Of a stretch of 64,000 bases of DNA, positions 57,250-64,000 are shown in pieces. Position 1 is the stretch's first letter, and each line of letters opens with the position of its first letter. The notes beneath the pieces are model-generated. The model had not been told where the DNA came from, ran no database searches, and saw only the letters and a list, made by a program, of their open reading frames with translations. A program made the translations under genes and the position numbers. The DNA is from Duganella aceris (GTDB taxonomy: Bacteria > Pseudomonadota > Gammaproteobacteria > Burkholderiales > Burkholderiaceae_D): contig NZ_JAADJT010000006.1 of the NCBI RefSeq assembly GCF_011090165.1, positions 248,001 through 312,000 of the forward strand. Direction: 5' to 3'.

Positions 57250-59121
57250 GTGGTTGATGATGTTGCACCGGCAGAGCTACCCATCGGCTTGCTCAAGCGC
57301 GCGGACGGTATTTATATCGATCTGGGCATGGCCAAGCCGGCGTTGATCGCCGCGGTCGGACATGTCTTCCAGTCCGGCTATTATTTCACCGGTCTCAATT
57401 ACCCCGTGTTGATCAAGGCGCTGTATGACGTCGGCCCGGAGCTGGGCGCGGTCGAAGCGCTGCGGCTGGCCGGCGACGTGCGGCTGTTCGACGCCGCCCG
57501 CCGCGCCCTGTACAAGAATCCTAAGATGGGCAGCGGCTATGCCGAATACTATTTCGAGCTGCTGTACATCGAGGAGACCACGCTGCCCGACGGCACCGTG
57601 ATTCCCGAGCGCCAGACCCGCCTCGACATCGACGAATTCGTCGCCGACATGTGGAACAAGGGGATCCACTTCGGCATCGACGTGGCGGCGGTATCTACCG
57701 CCATCGCCGCCGCCAAGCCGGATCGCATCACCTTCGCTTCCGACCTGGAGCCGGAGCCGGGTCAGGACGCCACCGTGGTGGAAGTCGCGTCCGAGCTGCA
57801 TCGCAGCGATGCGCCCAAGGCGCGCGCCGACGGCCGCGTCGACCTGCAAAGCTTCGAGAACCGCTTCCCGCAAATCAAGGAGAATATGCGGCTGCTGAAA
57901 AAGCAGCCGGCCGTGCCCGGCCTGCCGGGCTTCGACCTGAGCGGCCGCATGACCGCGCCGCAGCCGCCCAAGGATTTGACGCTGCGTTTCTATGCCGGCG
58001 ACGGCACCGAGGCGCGCGAGCTGGAGGACGGCGAATATCTGGTCTCCACGCGCGAGGGTTTTCTCAGCGTGGACGCCAAGTCCAGCCGCATCTCCATCAC
58101 CGACAAGATCGTCAGCACGGAAGGCGTCAGCGGCCGCACCACCGGCAACCTGGAACTGGCCGGCGCCTACGAGGAGTACGGCGACGTGCAGGAGCAGCGC
58201 GACGTCACCGGCAGCGACATCACGGTGCATGGCAACGTCTACGGCAATATCACGTCACGCGGCGGCACAGTGGTGCTGGACCGGAACCTGGTCAGCGGCA
58301 GCATCACCAACGCCGACGGTTCTATCAGCATCGCCGGCGTGGCATCGAATTCGGTGATCCATACCGGGAAAGGCAGGATCACCATCACGCGCGCCGAGAA
58401 CTGCGTGATTTCCGGCGGCAGCGTCAAGATCGAGGAGGCGTCGAATTGCGAGATCATCGCCGACGAGATCGTGATCTCGGTGGCGGAGGGCTGCGCCGTG
58501 GCCGGCCGTAACGTGGACATCGAAAGCGCCGGTCCGCGTCGCCGCACCGAGATGATCATCTATGTGCTGGTCAAGGATGTGGCCCAGTTCGACCAGGAGA
58601 TCGCGGACCTCGATGTGCGCCTGGCCGCCTTCGACCAGTCCAACCAGGCGTGCGTCGCGGAGATGGAGCGCATCGCCGCGCTGCCGGACGTGCGCCGCTA
58701 TCTGGCGCTGGCGGCCAAGCTGCGCACGCAGGAGCTGACGCTGACGGCGGAACAGGGCCAGGTCCTGCGCAAGATCGCCGGCGCGGTGGCGAGCGATCTG
58801 CAAGCCATCAACAAGTTGAAGCTGGAGCTGCAGGCGGGTCATACGCAGCACAAGCTGTTGTCGGACCGGCTGGCGCGGGTGATCGAGCAGAAGGTGGAAG
58901 CGGCGGGCATCGCGCGCTGCGGCTTGCATATGGTGAGCGGCGAGACGCTGGTGCGCACCATGCTGTTCGGCGCCGACACCACGGCGCTGACGCAGCTGCC
59001 GCCCAAGGATATCAAGCAGCGCCTGCGCGGCACGCCGAGCGGCGGCGAACTGCTGTTCGCCGAGAGCGCGGGTTCGCTGGACTGGCACTTGAATTCGCGC
59101 CTTCGTCCGGCGCCGGTTTAG
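57250..59121 (+). CDS. DUF342/FapA-family protein, first of a tandem pair
   Basis: 623 residues from GTG with GGAGGAAG upstream. The N-terminal part (about 1-240) begins PIGLLKRADGIYIDLGM. The central part (about 290-420) is a repetitive parallel beta-helix: ITVHGNVYGNITSRGGTVVLDRNLVSG, quoted only in part, then ASNCEIIADEIVISVAEGC. This resembles FapA and bactofilins. The C-terminal part is helical. FapA proteins are usually tied to flagellar assembly or placement, but no flagellar gene is visible here. A paralogue follows 95 bases on. Confidence 0.85.
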   Translation: MVDDVAPAELPIGLLKRADGIYIDLGMAKPALIAAVGHVFQSGYYFTGLNYPVLIKALYDVGPELGAVEALRLAGDVRLFDAARRALYKNPKMGSGYAEYYFELLYIEETTLPDGTVIPERQTRLDIDEFVADMWNKGIHFGIDVAAVSTAIAAAKPDRITFASDLEPEPGQDATVVEVASELHRSDAPKARADGRVDLQSFENRFPQIKENMRLLKKQPAVPGLPGFDLSGRMTAPQPPKDLTLRFYAGDGTEARELEDGEYLVSTREGFLSVDAKSSRISITDKIVSTEGVSGRTTGNLELAGAYEEYGDVQEQRDVTGSDITVHGNVYGNITSRGGTVVLDRNLVSGSITNADGSISIAGVASNSVIHTGKGRITITRAENCVISGGSVKIEEASNCEIIADEIVISVAEGCAVAGRNVDIESAGPRRRTEMIIYVLVKDVAQFDQEIADLDVRLAAFDQSNQACVAEMERIAALPDVRRYLALAAKLRTQELTLTAEQGQVLRKIAGAVASDLQAINKLKLELQAGHTQHKLLSDRLARVIEQKVEAAGIARCGLHMVSGETLVRTMLFGADTTALTQLPPKDIKQRLRGTPSGGELLFAESAGSLDWHLNSRLRPAPV

Positions 59122-59216
59122 GCATGGCGCAAGCGGCGCCGTTCATGCTAATCTTGAGCTAAGATCAAAAATGTGAAGGGGCTCGGCCCCGACGTACGTA
59201 TTCATGGGGATAGACT

Positions 59217-61082
59217 GTGTCAGACGACGCGACGGCGCTGGAACAAACTGCGGAAGGTGATCTGCCTGCAGCGATCGTCAAGCGCGCGGACGGCATCTAC
59301 TTCGAGGCGGACGCCTCGGCGGTGTCGTGCCTGTCGGCGGTCAGCCAGATCTTCCTCAGCAGCGCCTATTTCGCCGGTCTCGATTATGCCGTCTTCACCA
59401 AGATGCTGTACAACTGCGGCCCGGACCTGCCGGAGAGCCTGCGCGGCAAGCCGCTGCTGCGCTTCGCCGACAGCATCGAGCCTTTCCATGCGCCGCGCCG
59501 CGGCCTGTATAAAACCTTCAAGGTGATCAACGGCGAGGCCGAATACTATTTCGAGCCGGTGTTCTTCGAGGTGCCCGACATGCCGCCGCAGCCCGCGCGC
59601 CTGAACTTCGACGAATTCGTCTCCGACATGTGGGTCAAGGGCATCCGCTTCGGCATCGACGCGCCGGCGGTGCGCGACGTGATCGCCACCGGGCGGCTGG
59701 CGCGCATCATCGTGGCGCGGCGGCTGAACGCGATGCCGGGGCGCGACGCCGCCATCGTCGAGGTGTCGCAGGATATCCACCGCAGCAACGCGCCGCGCGA
59801 AATGTCGGATGGGCGGCTCGATCTTCAGGCGTTCCAGAACCGCTTCCCGCAGGTGAAGCCGCACGTCAAACTGCTGCGCAAGGTGCCGCGCGCGCCGGGT
59901 GTGCGCGGCTTCGAGTTGTCCGGCCTGGTGCTGGAGCCGCCGGTGCCCAAGGATATCGAGTTGACCAGCGTCGCCGGCGAGGGTACGGTAATCGAGAGCC
60001 TGCGCGACGGCGAGTTCCTGTTGTCGGCGGTGGAAGGCTTCCTCAGCGTGGACCCGGGCAGTAAGCGCATCTCCATCGGCCCCAAGATCATCAGCCGCGA
60101 GGGCGTGAGCGCGCGCACCACCGGCAATCTGCAGCTGACCGGCGAGTACGAGGAATTCGGCGACGTGCAGGAGCAGCGTTCGGTCGAGGGTGGCAACATC
60201 ACCATCCACGGCAACGTGTTCGGCAATATCAACTCGCGCGGCGGCGACATCGTTTTAAGCCGCAACCTGATGGGCGGCTCGGCCGTCAACGTCGACGGCG
60301 GCATACGGGTGCAGGGCGTGGCGTCCGGCGCGGTGCTGCAAACGAAGAAAGGCGAGGTGGCGCTGGCGCGCGCCGAAAGCTGCATCATCTCCGGCACGCG
60401 GGTGGTGATCGGCGAGGCGAGCAACTGCGAGATCATGGCGGAGGAAGTCGTCATCAAGGTGGCGGAAGGCTGCGCCATCGCCGCGCGCCGCATCGAGATC
60501 GTGCATGCCGGTCCGCGCAAGAACAGCGAGATGCTGCTTTACACGCTGGTGCCGGATACGTCCAAGTTCGACAAGAAGATCGCGGAGCTGCAGCCTAAAG
60601 TGGCGCAGGCGCTGCGCGAGGCCAAGTCGCGCAAGGAGGAGATGGACGAGATCACCGGCCAGACCGAGGTGCGCAATTACCTGACGCTGGCGACCCGCGT
60701 GCGCAAGCGCGAGGTGACGCTGACGCCGGAGCAGGAACCCTTGTTCCATAAGATGGCGGAGGCGGTCGGGCCGTCGCTGCGGGCGGTGGCCAAGATCTCG
60801 CTGGCGATGAAGGCGGCGCAGGTGCAGCAGGAGCAGGCGGAGGAGGAGGTCACCAAGGTGCAGCGGCAGAAGACGGCGGTGATGCGCGGCTCGCGCTGTT
60901 CGGTGCAGCTGCTGACCGGCGATGTGCTGCTGCGGACCATGAGCTTCGTGCCGGATGGTCCGGCGGCGCACGATCGTCCTGCCAAGGAGGTCAAGGCCAA
61001 GGTGCGCACCGCCGTGCCGGGCATGGAGAAGCTGTTCTCGGGCCATGTCGGGCCGATCGACTGGCACCTCGAATCGGATTAG
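59217..61082 (+). CDS. DUF342/FapA-family protein, second of a tandem pair
   Basis: 621 residues from GTG with GGGGA six bases before. It matches the first copy throughout: IVKRADGIYFEAD versus LLKRADGIYIDLG, SARTTGNLQLTGEYEEFGDV, and ITIHGNVFGNINSRGGD. The two are clearly an old tandem duplication, diverged at many positions. The helical C-terminus of this copy is richer in charged coil (about 455-540). The GGGGC-TCG-GCCCC hairpin at 59178-59190 lies in its leader. Function together with copy one is unknown; a hetero-assembly is plausible. Confidence 0.85.
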   Translation: MSDDATALEQTAEGDLPAAIVKRADGIYFEADASAVSCLSAVSQIFLSSAYFAGLDYAVFTKMLYNCGPDLPESLRGKPLLRFADSIEPFHAPRRGLYKTFKVINGEAEYYFEPVFFEVPDMPPQPARLNFDEFVSDMWVKGIRFGIDAPAVRDVIATGRLARIIVARRLNAMPGRDAAIVEVSQDIHRSNAPREMSDGRLDLQAFQNRFPQVKPHVKLLRKVPRAPGVRGFELSGLVLEPPVPKDIELTSVAGEGTVIESLRDGEFLLSAVEGFLSVDPGSKRISIGPKIISREGVSARTTGNLQLTGEYEEFGDVQEQRSVEGGNITIHGNVFGNINSRGGDIVLSRNLMGGSAVNVDGGIRVQGVASGAVLQTKKGEVALARAESCIISGTRVVIGEASNCEIMAEEVVIKVAEGCAIAARRIEIVHAGPRKNSEMLLYTLVPDTSKFDKKIAELQPKVAQALREAKSRKEEMDEITGQTEVRNYLTLATRVRKREVTLTPEQEPLFHKMAEAVGPSLRAVAKISLAMKAAQVQQEQAEEEVTKVQRQKTAVMRGSRCSVQLLTGDVLLRTMSFVPDGPAAHDRPAKEVKAKVRTAVPGMEKLFSGHVGPIDWHLESD

Positions 61083-61975
61083 ATTCTTCTTAGCGCGGCG
61101 ATCAGCTCGCGCGTGTGGGCGGGCAGGGCGTCGTGGTCGCGCACGCAGATCAGCAGCTTGCGGTCGGCCCAGGCATCATTCAACTTCACTATGCGCAGAC
61201 GGTCGTCGCCGTTGTGGCGGATCGCCGCCGCTTCCGGCAGCAGCGCCAGTCCGGCGCCGCTGGCCGCCATGCGGCACATCGCTTCGAAGCTGCGCAGCCT
61301 GATCTTGCAGTGCAGCCGCAGTCCCAGCCTGGCCGCCTGTTCGGCCGCGTGCCGCTGCAGCGCGCTGTCGCCGGCCATGCCGATGAAGTCGTGGCTGAGC
61401 GCGTCGGCGAAGGAGATGTGGCGCTTCTTGCCCAACTGCCGTGCCAGCGGATGATCGCGCGCCATCGCCAGCACCAGCGGGTCGTCGCGGAAGGGGAAGG
61501 TTTGCAGGGCGGAGCTGTCGACGGCGTCGGTGGCGATGCCGATGTCGGCGGCGCCGTCGATGACCGCTTGCACGATCTCGCGACTGAGCTTTTCCTCCAG
61601 GTCGATGCTCAGTTGCGGGTGGGTGGCGAGGAAGGCCGCCAGGGCGTCGGGCAGGAACTCGGTCATGGCGGAGGTGTTGCAGAGCAGGCGCACCTGGCCT
61701 TTGAGGCCGGTGGCGAATTCCGCCAGGTCGGCGCGCATGTCGTCCACCTGACGGGCGATGGCGCGGGCATGGTGCAGAAGAGTGCGGCCCGCTTCGGTGG
61801 GCTCGGCGCCGCGCCGGCCGCGTTGCAGCAGCGGCACCTTGAGCGCTTCTTCCATGCCGCGTATGCGGGCGCTGGCCGAGGGCAGCGCCAGGTTCGCCAG
61901 TTGCGCGCCGGCCGTGATGCTGCCGCTTTCCGCGATATGGACGAACAGTTTCAGGTCGGTCAGGTCGAAGCGCAT
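61079..61975 (-). CDS. LysR-family regulator divergent from TauE/SafE permease
   Basis: 298 residues. HTH SGSITAGAQLANLALPSASARI, followed by MEEALKVPLLQRGRRGAEPT. It is convergent with the second DUF342 gene (4-base overlap). The start is 83 bases from the plus-strand TauE/SafE gene, so it probably regulates that permease. The effector domain is standard. Confidence 0.9.
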   Translation of the reverse strand: MRFDLTDLKLFVHIAESGSITAGAQLANLALPSASARIRGMEEALKVPLLQRGRRGAEPTEAGRTLLHHARAIARQVDDMRADLAEFATGLKGQVRLLCNTSAMTEFLPDALAAFLATHPQLSIDLEEKLSREIVQAVIDGAADIGIATDAVDSSALQTFPFRDDPLVLAMARDHPLARQLGKKRHISFADALSHDFIGMAGDSALQRHAAEQAARLGLRLHCKIRLRSFEAMCRMAASGAGLALLPEAAAIRHNGDDRLRIVKLNDAWADRKLLICVRDHDALPAHTRELIAALRRI

Positions 61976-62058
61976 GGAAGCAGCCTATGGATAATGCGAA
62001 GTCTGGCTCAGTATATTCCAGATTTTCAGATGGGGCGCGGGCGGGCAGAATGGTGGGT

Positions 62059-62949
62059 ATGGATACTTCAATATTGTTTATCGGGCTGGTTTTCGTGCTG
62101 GCGGGGCTGGTCAAAGGCGTGACCGGGATGGGGTTGCCGACGGTGGCCGTGGCGCTGCTGACCTTGCGCATGCCACCCTTGGAGGCAGCGGCGCTGCTCA
62201 TCGTGCCTTCGTCTGTAACGAATGTCTGGCAACTGGCGGCCGGGCCGGCGCTCTACCCGTTATGGCTGCGTTTCAGGGGGCTGCTGGTCGGCGTCTGCGT
62301 CGGCACCGCCATCGTCGGCGCCGCAGCGGCCTGGATGGCCGGTGGCGGGGAGGGCGGAGCGGCACTCGGCAGCGCGCCCATTGCGGGCAGCGCGGCGCGT
62401 GCCGCCGGCCCGGCCAGTACCCCAGGCGCGGTCGGGGGCGGCGCAGCGGATGGCATGGCGCGCGCGCGCGGGGCGGAGGAAGATGCGCTTGCGGGGATGG
62501 CGGGAGCTGTGCTCGGTCTGGCGCTGGTGGCTTACGGTTTGCTGGGACTGACCGGCTGGCGGATGCGGGTCGCGGCGCGGCATCAGCGCTGGGCGGGGCC
62601 GTTGGCCGGGGCGGCGACGGGCGCCATGTCCGCCGTCACCGGCGTGTTCGTGATGCCGGTCGCGCCCTACCTGCAAGCGCTGGACCTCGACAAGGACGAT
62701 CTGGTGCAAGCGCTCGGCATGACCTTCACCGTCGGCACGCTGGCGCTGGCGGTGATGCTGGCGTGCCGCGGCCAGTGGCACGCATCGGCGGCCGGCGGCT
62801 CGTTCCTGGCGCTGCTGCCGGCCGCCTGCGGCATGCTGCTCGGCCAATGGCTGCGCGACCGCATGCACCCGGCCCTGTTCCGCCGCTGCTTCTTCGCCGG
62901 CCTGGTGATCCTCGGCGCGCACCAGCTGCTGCGCATCGCTACAGGCTGA
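62059..62949 (+). CDS. TauE/SafE (TSUP) sulfite-exporter-family permease
   Basis: 296 residues, about eight membrane helices. TM1 has GLVKGVTGMGLPTVAVALL, the TSUP first-half signature, repeated in the second half as TGAMSAVTGVFVMPVAPYLQAL. Between the halves lies an unusual Gly/Ala-rich insert (about residues 90-147; nt 62330-62500) before GAVLGLALVAYGLLG. Family members move sulfite, taurine-derived sulfonates or other organic anions. An alternative ATG at 62050 adds three residues. It overlaps arfB tail-to-tail by 11 bases. Confidence 0.83.
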   Translation: MDTSILFIGLVFVLAGLVKGVTGMGLPTVAVALLTLRMPPLEAAALLIVPSSVTNVWQLAAGPALYPLWLRFRGLLVGVCVGTAIVGAAAAWMAGGGEGGAALGSAPIAGSAARAAGPASTPGAVGGGAADGMARARGAEEDALAGMAGAVLGLALVAYGLLGLTGWRMRVAARHQRWAGPLAGAATGAMSAVTGVFVMPVAPYLQALDLDKDDLVQALGMTFTVGTLALAVMLACRGQWHASAAGGSFLALLPAACGMLLGQWLRDRMHPALFRRCFFAGLVILGAHQLLRIATG

Positions 62950-63328
62950 CCTTGCCCCGCAACTGCTTGCGCTCACCATCCTTGGTCTTGCCGTCCAAAC
63001 GCTTGCGCTGCGAACTACGCGTCGGCTTGGTCGCGCGACGCACGGCGGGCAGCACCTTCACGCTGTCGACCAGCTCCTGCAAACGGCGCAAGGCCTCTTC
63101 CTTATTGGCCTCCTGACTGCGCGACTGCTGCGCCTTCAGCACCACCACGCCATCCTTGGTGATGCGCTGGTCGCGCATGGCCAGCATGCGCTCCTTGATA
63201 TGCTCCGGCAGCGAAGAGTTGGCGATATCGAAGCGCAGGTGCACCGCGCTGGACACCTTGTTGACGTTCTGCCCACCCGGTCCCTGCGCGCGGATGGCAT
63301 TGAACTCCACCTCATTAATATCGATCAC
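62939..63328 (-). CDS. arfB: Ribosome-rescue peptidyl-tRNA hydrolase ArfB
   Basis: 129 residues from the GTG at 63328. This start has GGTGAGG upstream and overlaps the CoA-transferase stop as GTGA. The longer ATG start at 63361 would add 11 atypical residues and a 37-base overlap. The catalytic motif is AIRAQGPGGQNVNKVSSAV. The basic C-terminal tail (RATKPTRSSQRKRLDGKTK) is what enters the empty mRNA channel. It hydrolyses peptidyl-tRNA on stalled ribosomes. Confidence 0.93.
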   Translation of the reverse strand: MIDINEVEFNAIRAQGPGGQNVNKVSSAVHLRFDIANSSLPEHIKERMLAMRDQRITKDGVVVLKAQQSRSQEANKEEALRRLQELVDSVKVLPAVRRATKPTRSSQRKRLDGKTKDGERKQLRGKVSL

Positions 63329-64000
63329 GACGAAAACCTCACCGCCGGCAGCAGCGCCCAATACTCGCCTTCCGTCTCATGCGAACGGCGCGCGACCATG
63401 TCGCGGAACAGCGGATGCGCCAGCGCCTCATCGGTGCGCAGCACCGGCGACACGCAGCAATCCACGTCCGCGAACGCCTCGGTCCACTGCGTCAAGGTAC
63501 GCGTGGCAAAGAGCGCATCCAGTTCCGTCCTGACGGCCATCGCATCCTCGCCCCCGACCTGCTGGCCGGATTGCCAATGGCGGCCCTTCAAATCGGGGCG
63601 TCCGAGCACATCGCAGCAGGCTTGCCAGAACTTGAGCTCCAGCGCGCCGACCGCCATGTGACGACCATCGGCGGTGCGATACGCGCCGTAGCAAGGCACG
63701 CCGCCGGTCAACAGATCGCGTCCCGGCGCGGCGGGCGCGCCGTTGTTGAGCGCCACCAGCGGCATCAGATTATGCGCCAGCACCGCATCGGCCATCGACA
63801 CATCGACCAAGCGGCCCGCGCCGCCCATCTTCACCGCCACCAGCGTCGCCAGGATGCCCTGCAACGCCGATTGCGCGCCGCCCAGCAGATCGCCCAGCTG
63901 CAGATTGGGCAGCACCGGCGCACCGTCCGCACCGGCGTTCTGCTCAAGCATGCCGGCGTAAGCGATGAAGTTGATATCGTGCCCGGCCCGCTGCGCAAAC
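63325..64000 (-). CDS. CaiB/BaiF CoA-transferase family (alpha-methylacyl-CoA racemase-like), partial
   Basis: About 225 C-terminal residues are visible; the 5' part lies beyond the window. The frame enters as FAQRAGHDINFIAYAGML, matching the GHDINY-like block of the AMACR/CaiB family. It continues with GRLVDVSMADAVLAHNLMP. The nearby GVPCYGAYRTADGRHMAVGALE and FWQACCDVL also fit racemases. The product interconverts branched-chain acyl-CoA epimers or transfers CoA. The stop overlaps the arfB start by 4 bases, so both share a transcript. Confidence 0.88.
   Translation of the reverse strand, partial: FAQRAGHDINFIAYAGMLEQNAGADGAPVLPNLQLGDLLGGAQSALQGILATLVAVKMGGAGRLVDVSMADAVLAHNLMPLVALNNGAPAAPGRDLLTGGVPCYGAYRTADGRHMAVGALELKFWQACCDVLGRPDLKGRHWQSGQQVGGEDAMAVRTELDALFATRTLTQWTEAFADVDCCVSPVLRTDEALAHPLFRDMVARRSHETEGEYWALLPAVRFSS

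Noticed and set aside
63329..63361. Longer ATG start for arfB
   Set aside because: No ribosome binding site and a 37-base overlap; the GTG at 63328 has GGTGAGG and a 4-base overlap.

Overview
The window is high-GC, densely coding bacterial chromosome. Gene content suggests a betaproteobacterium, most likely an Oxalobacteraceae relative such as Massilia, Duganella or Rugamonas. Supporting signs are a RisAS/OmpR-EnvZ type pair, many LysR regulators, PAS-rich signalling proteins, an orphan DUF342/FapA pair, and small palindromic intergenic elements that start with GGGTCAG-like heads. The genus is an inference; no rRNA or tRNA gene is present to anchor it. There is no prophage, transposase or CRISPR array.

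Layout. 1-5 kb: edge of a BrnT-type toxin gene, a small secreted protein and an M61 peptidase, an NmrA-type reductase with a divergent LysR regulator, and a thioesterase. 5-7.5 kb: a small orphan gene, a perfect 98-bp palindrome, and an MFS exporter divergent from its TetR regulator with two visible operators. 7.5-11.6 kb: a ribA / secreted trypsin-like protease / membrane FHA operon, then pirin with a divergent LysR gene. 12.7-15.9 kb: an HDOD protein coupled to a PAS-PAS-GGDEF*-EAL protein whose cyclase motif is degenerate. 15.9-22.2 kb: secreted alpha/beta hydrolase and two unknown secreted proteins, a SYLF lipoprotein, a glutaredoxin-fold protein without any cysteine, a PPC-domain protein, and a protealysin-like M4 protease with its emfourin-type inhibitor. 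22.4-25.7 kb: a Crp-like regulator, hybrid kinase and REC-PAS regulator in one overlapping unit.

25.8-42.1 kb: MFS and sodium:solute transporters, SppA, then an OmpR/kinase pair divergent from a four-gene MdtABC/MuxABC-type RND efflux operon with outer-membrane factor. 42.3-46.6 kb: a CheB-CheR-PAS fusion followed by a HisKA_3 sensor kinase. 46.6-53 kb: an S46 dipeptidyl peptidase, a PnuC-family vitamin transporter, a NadR-type kinase and an outer-membrane protein run toward a TonB receptor. That receptor is preceded by a clear TPP riboswitch, and I can trace a complete competing-hairpin mechanism around its ribosome binding site. 53-56.5 kb: an Imm26-like protein and an OmpR/EnvZ pair coupled to a small secreted protein. 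57-61 kb: two tandem DUF342 paralogues behind an exact FNR-type box. 61-64 kb: LysR, a TauE/SafE permease, arfB, and the truncated end of a CaiB/BaiF CoA-transferase.

The strongest leads are the TPP-controlled vitamin uptake locus with a dipeptidase-coupled PnuC/kinase operon, the ribA-protease-FHA operon, the FNR-boxed orphan DUF342 pair, the cysteine-free glutaredoxin homologue, and a family of intergenic palindromes. Intergenic gaps are all shorter than about 300 bases; the larger ones (about 2522-2720, 22236-22443, 32513-32766, 57075-57249) hold the inverted repeats or regulatory sites listed.
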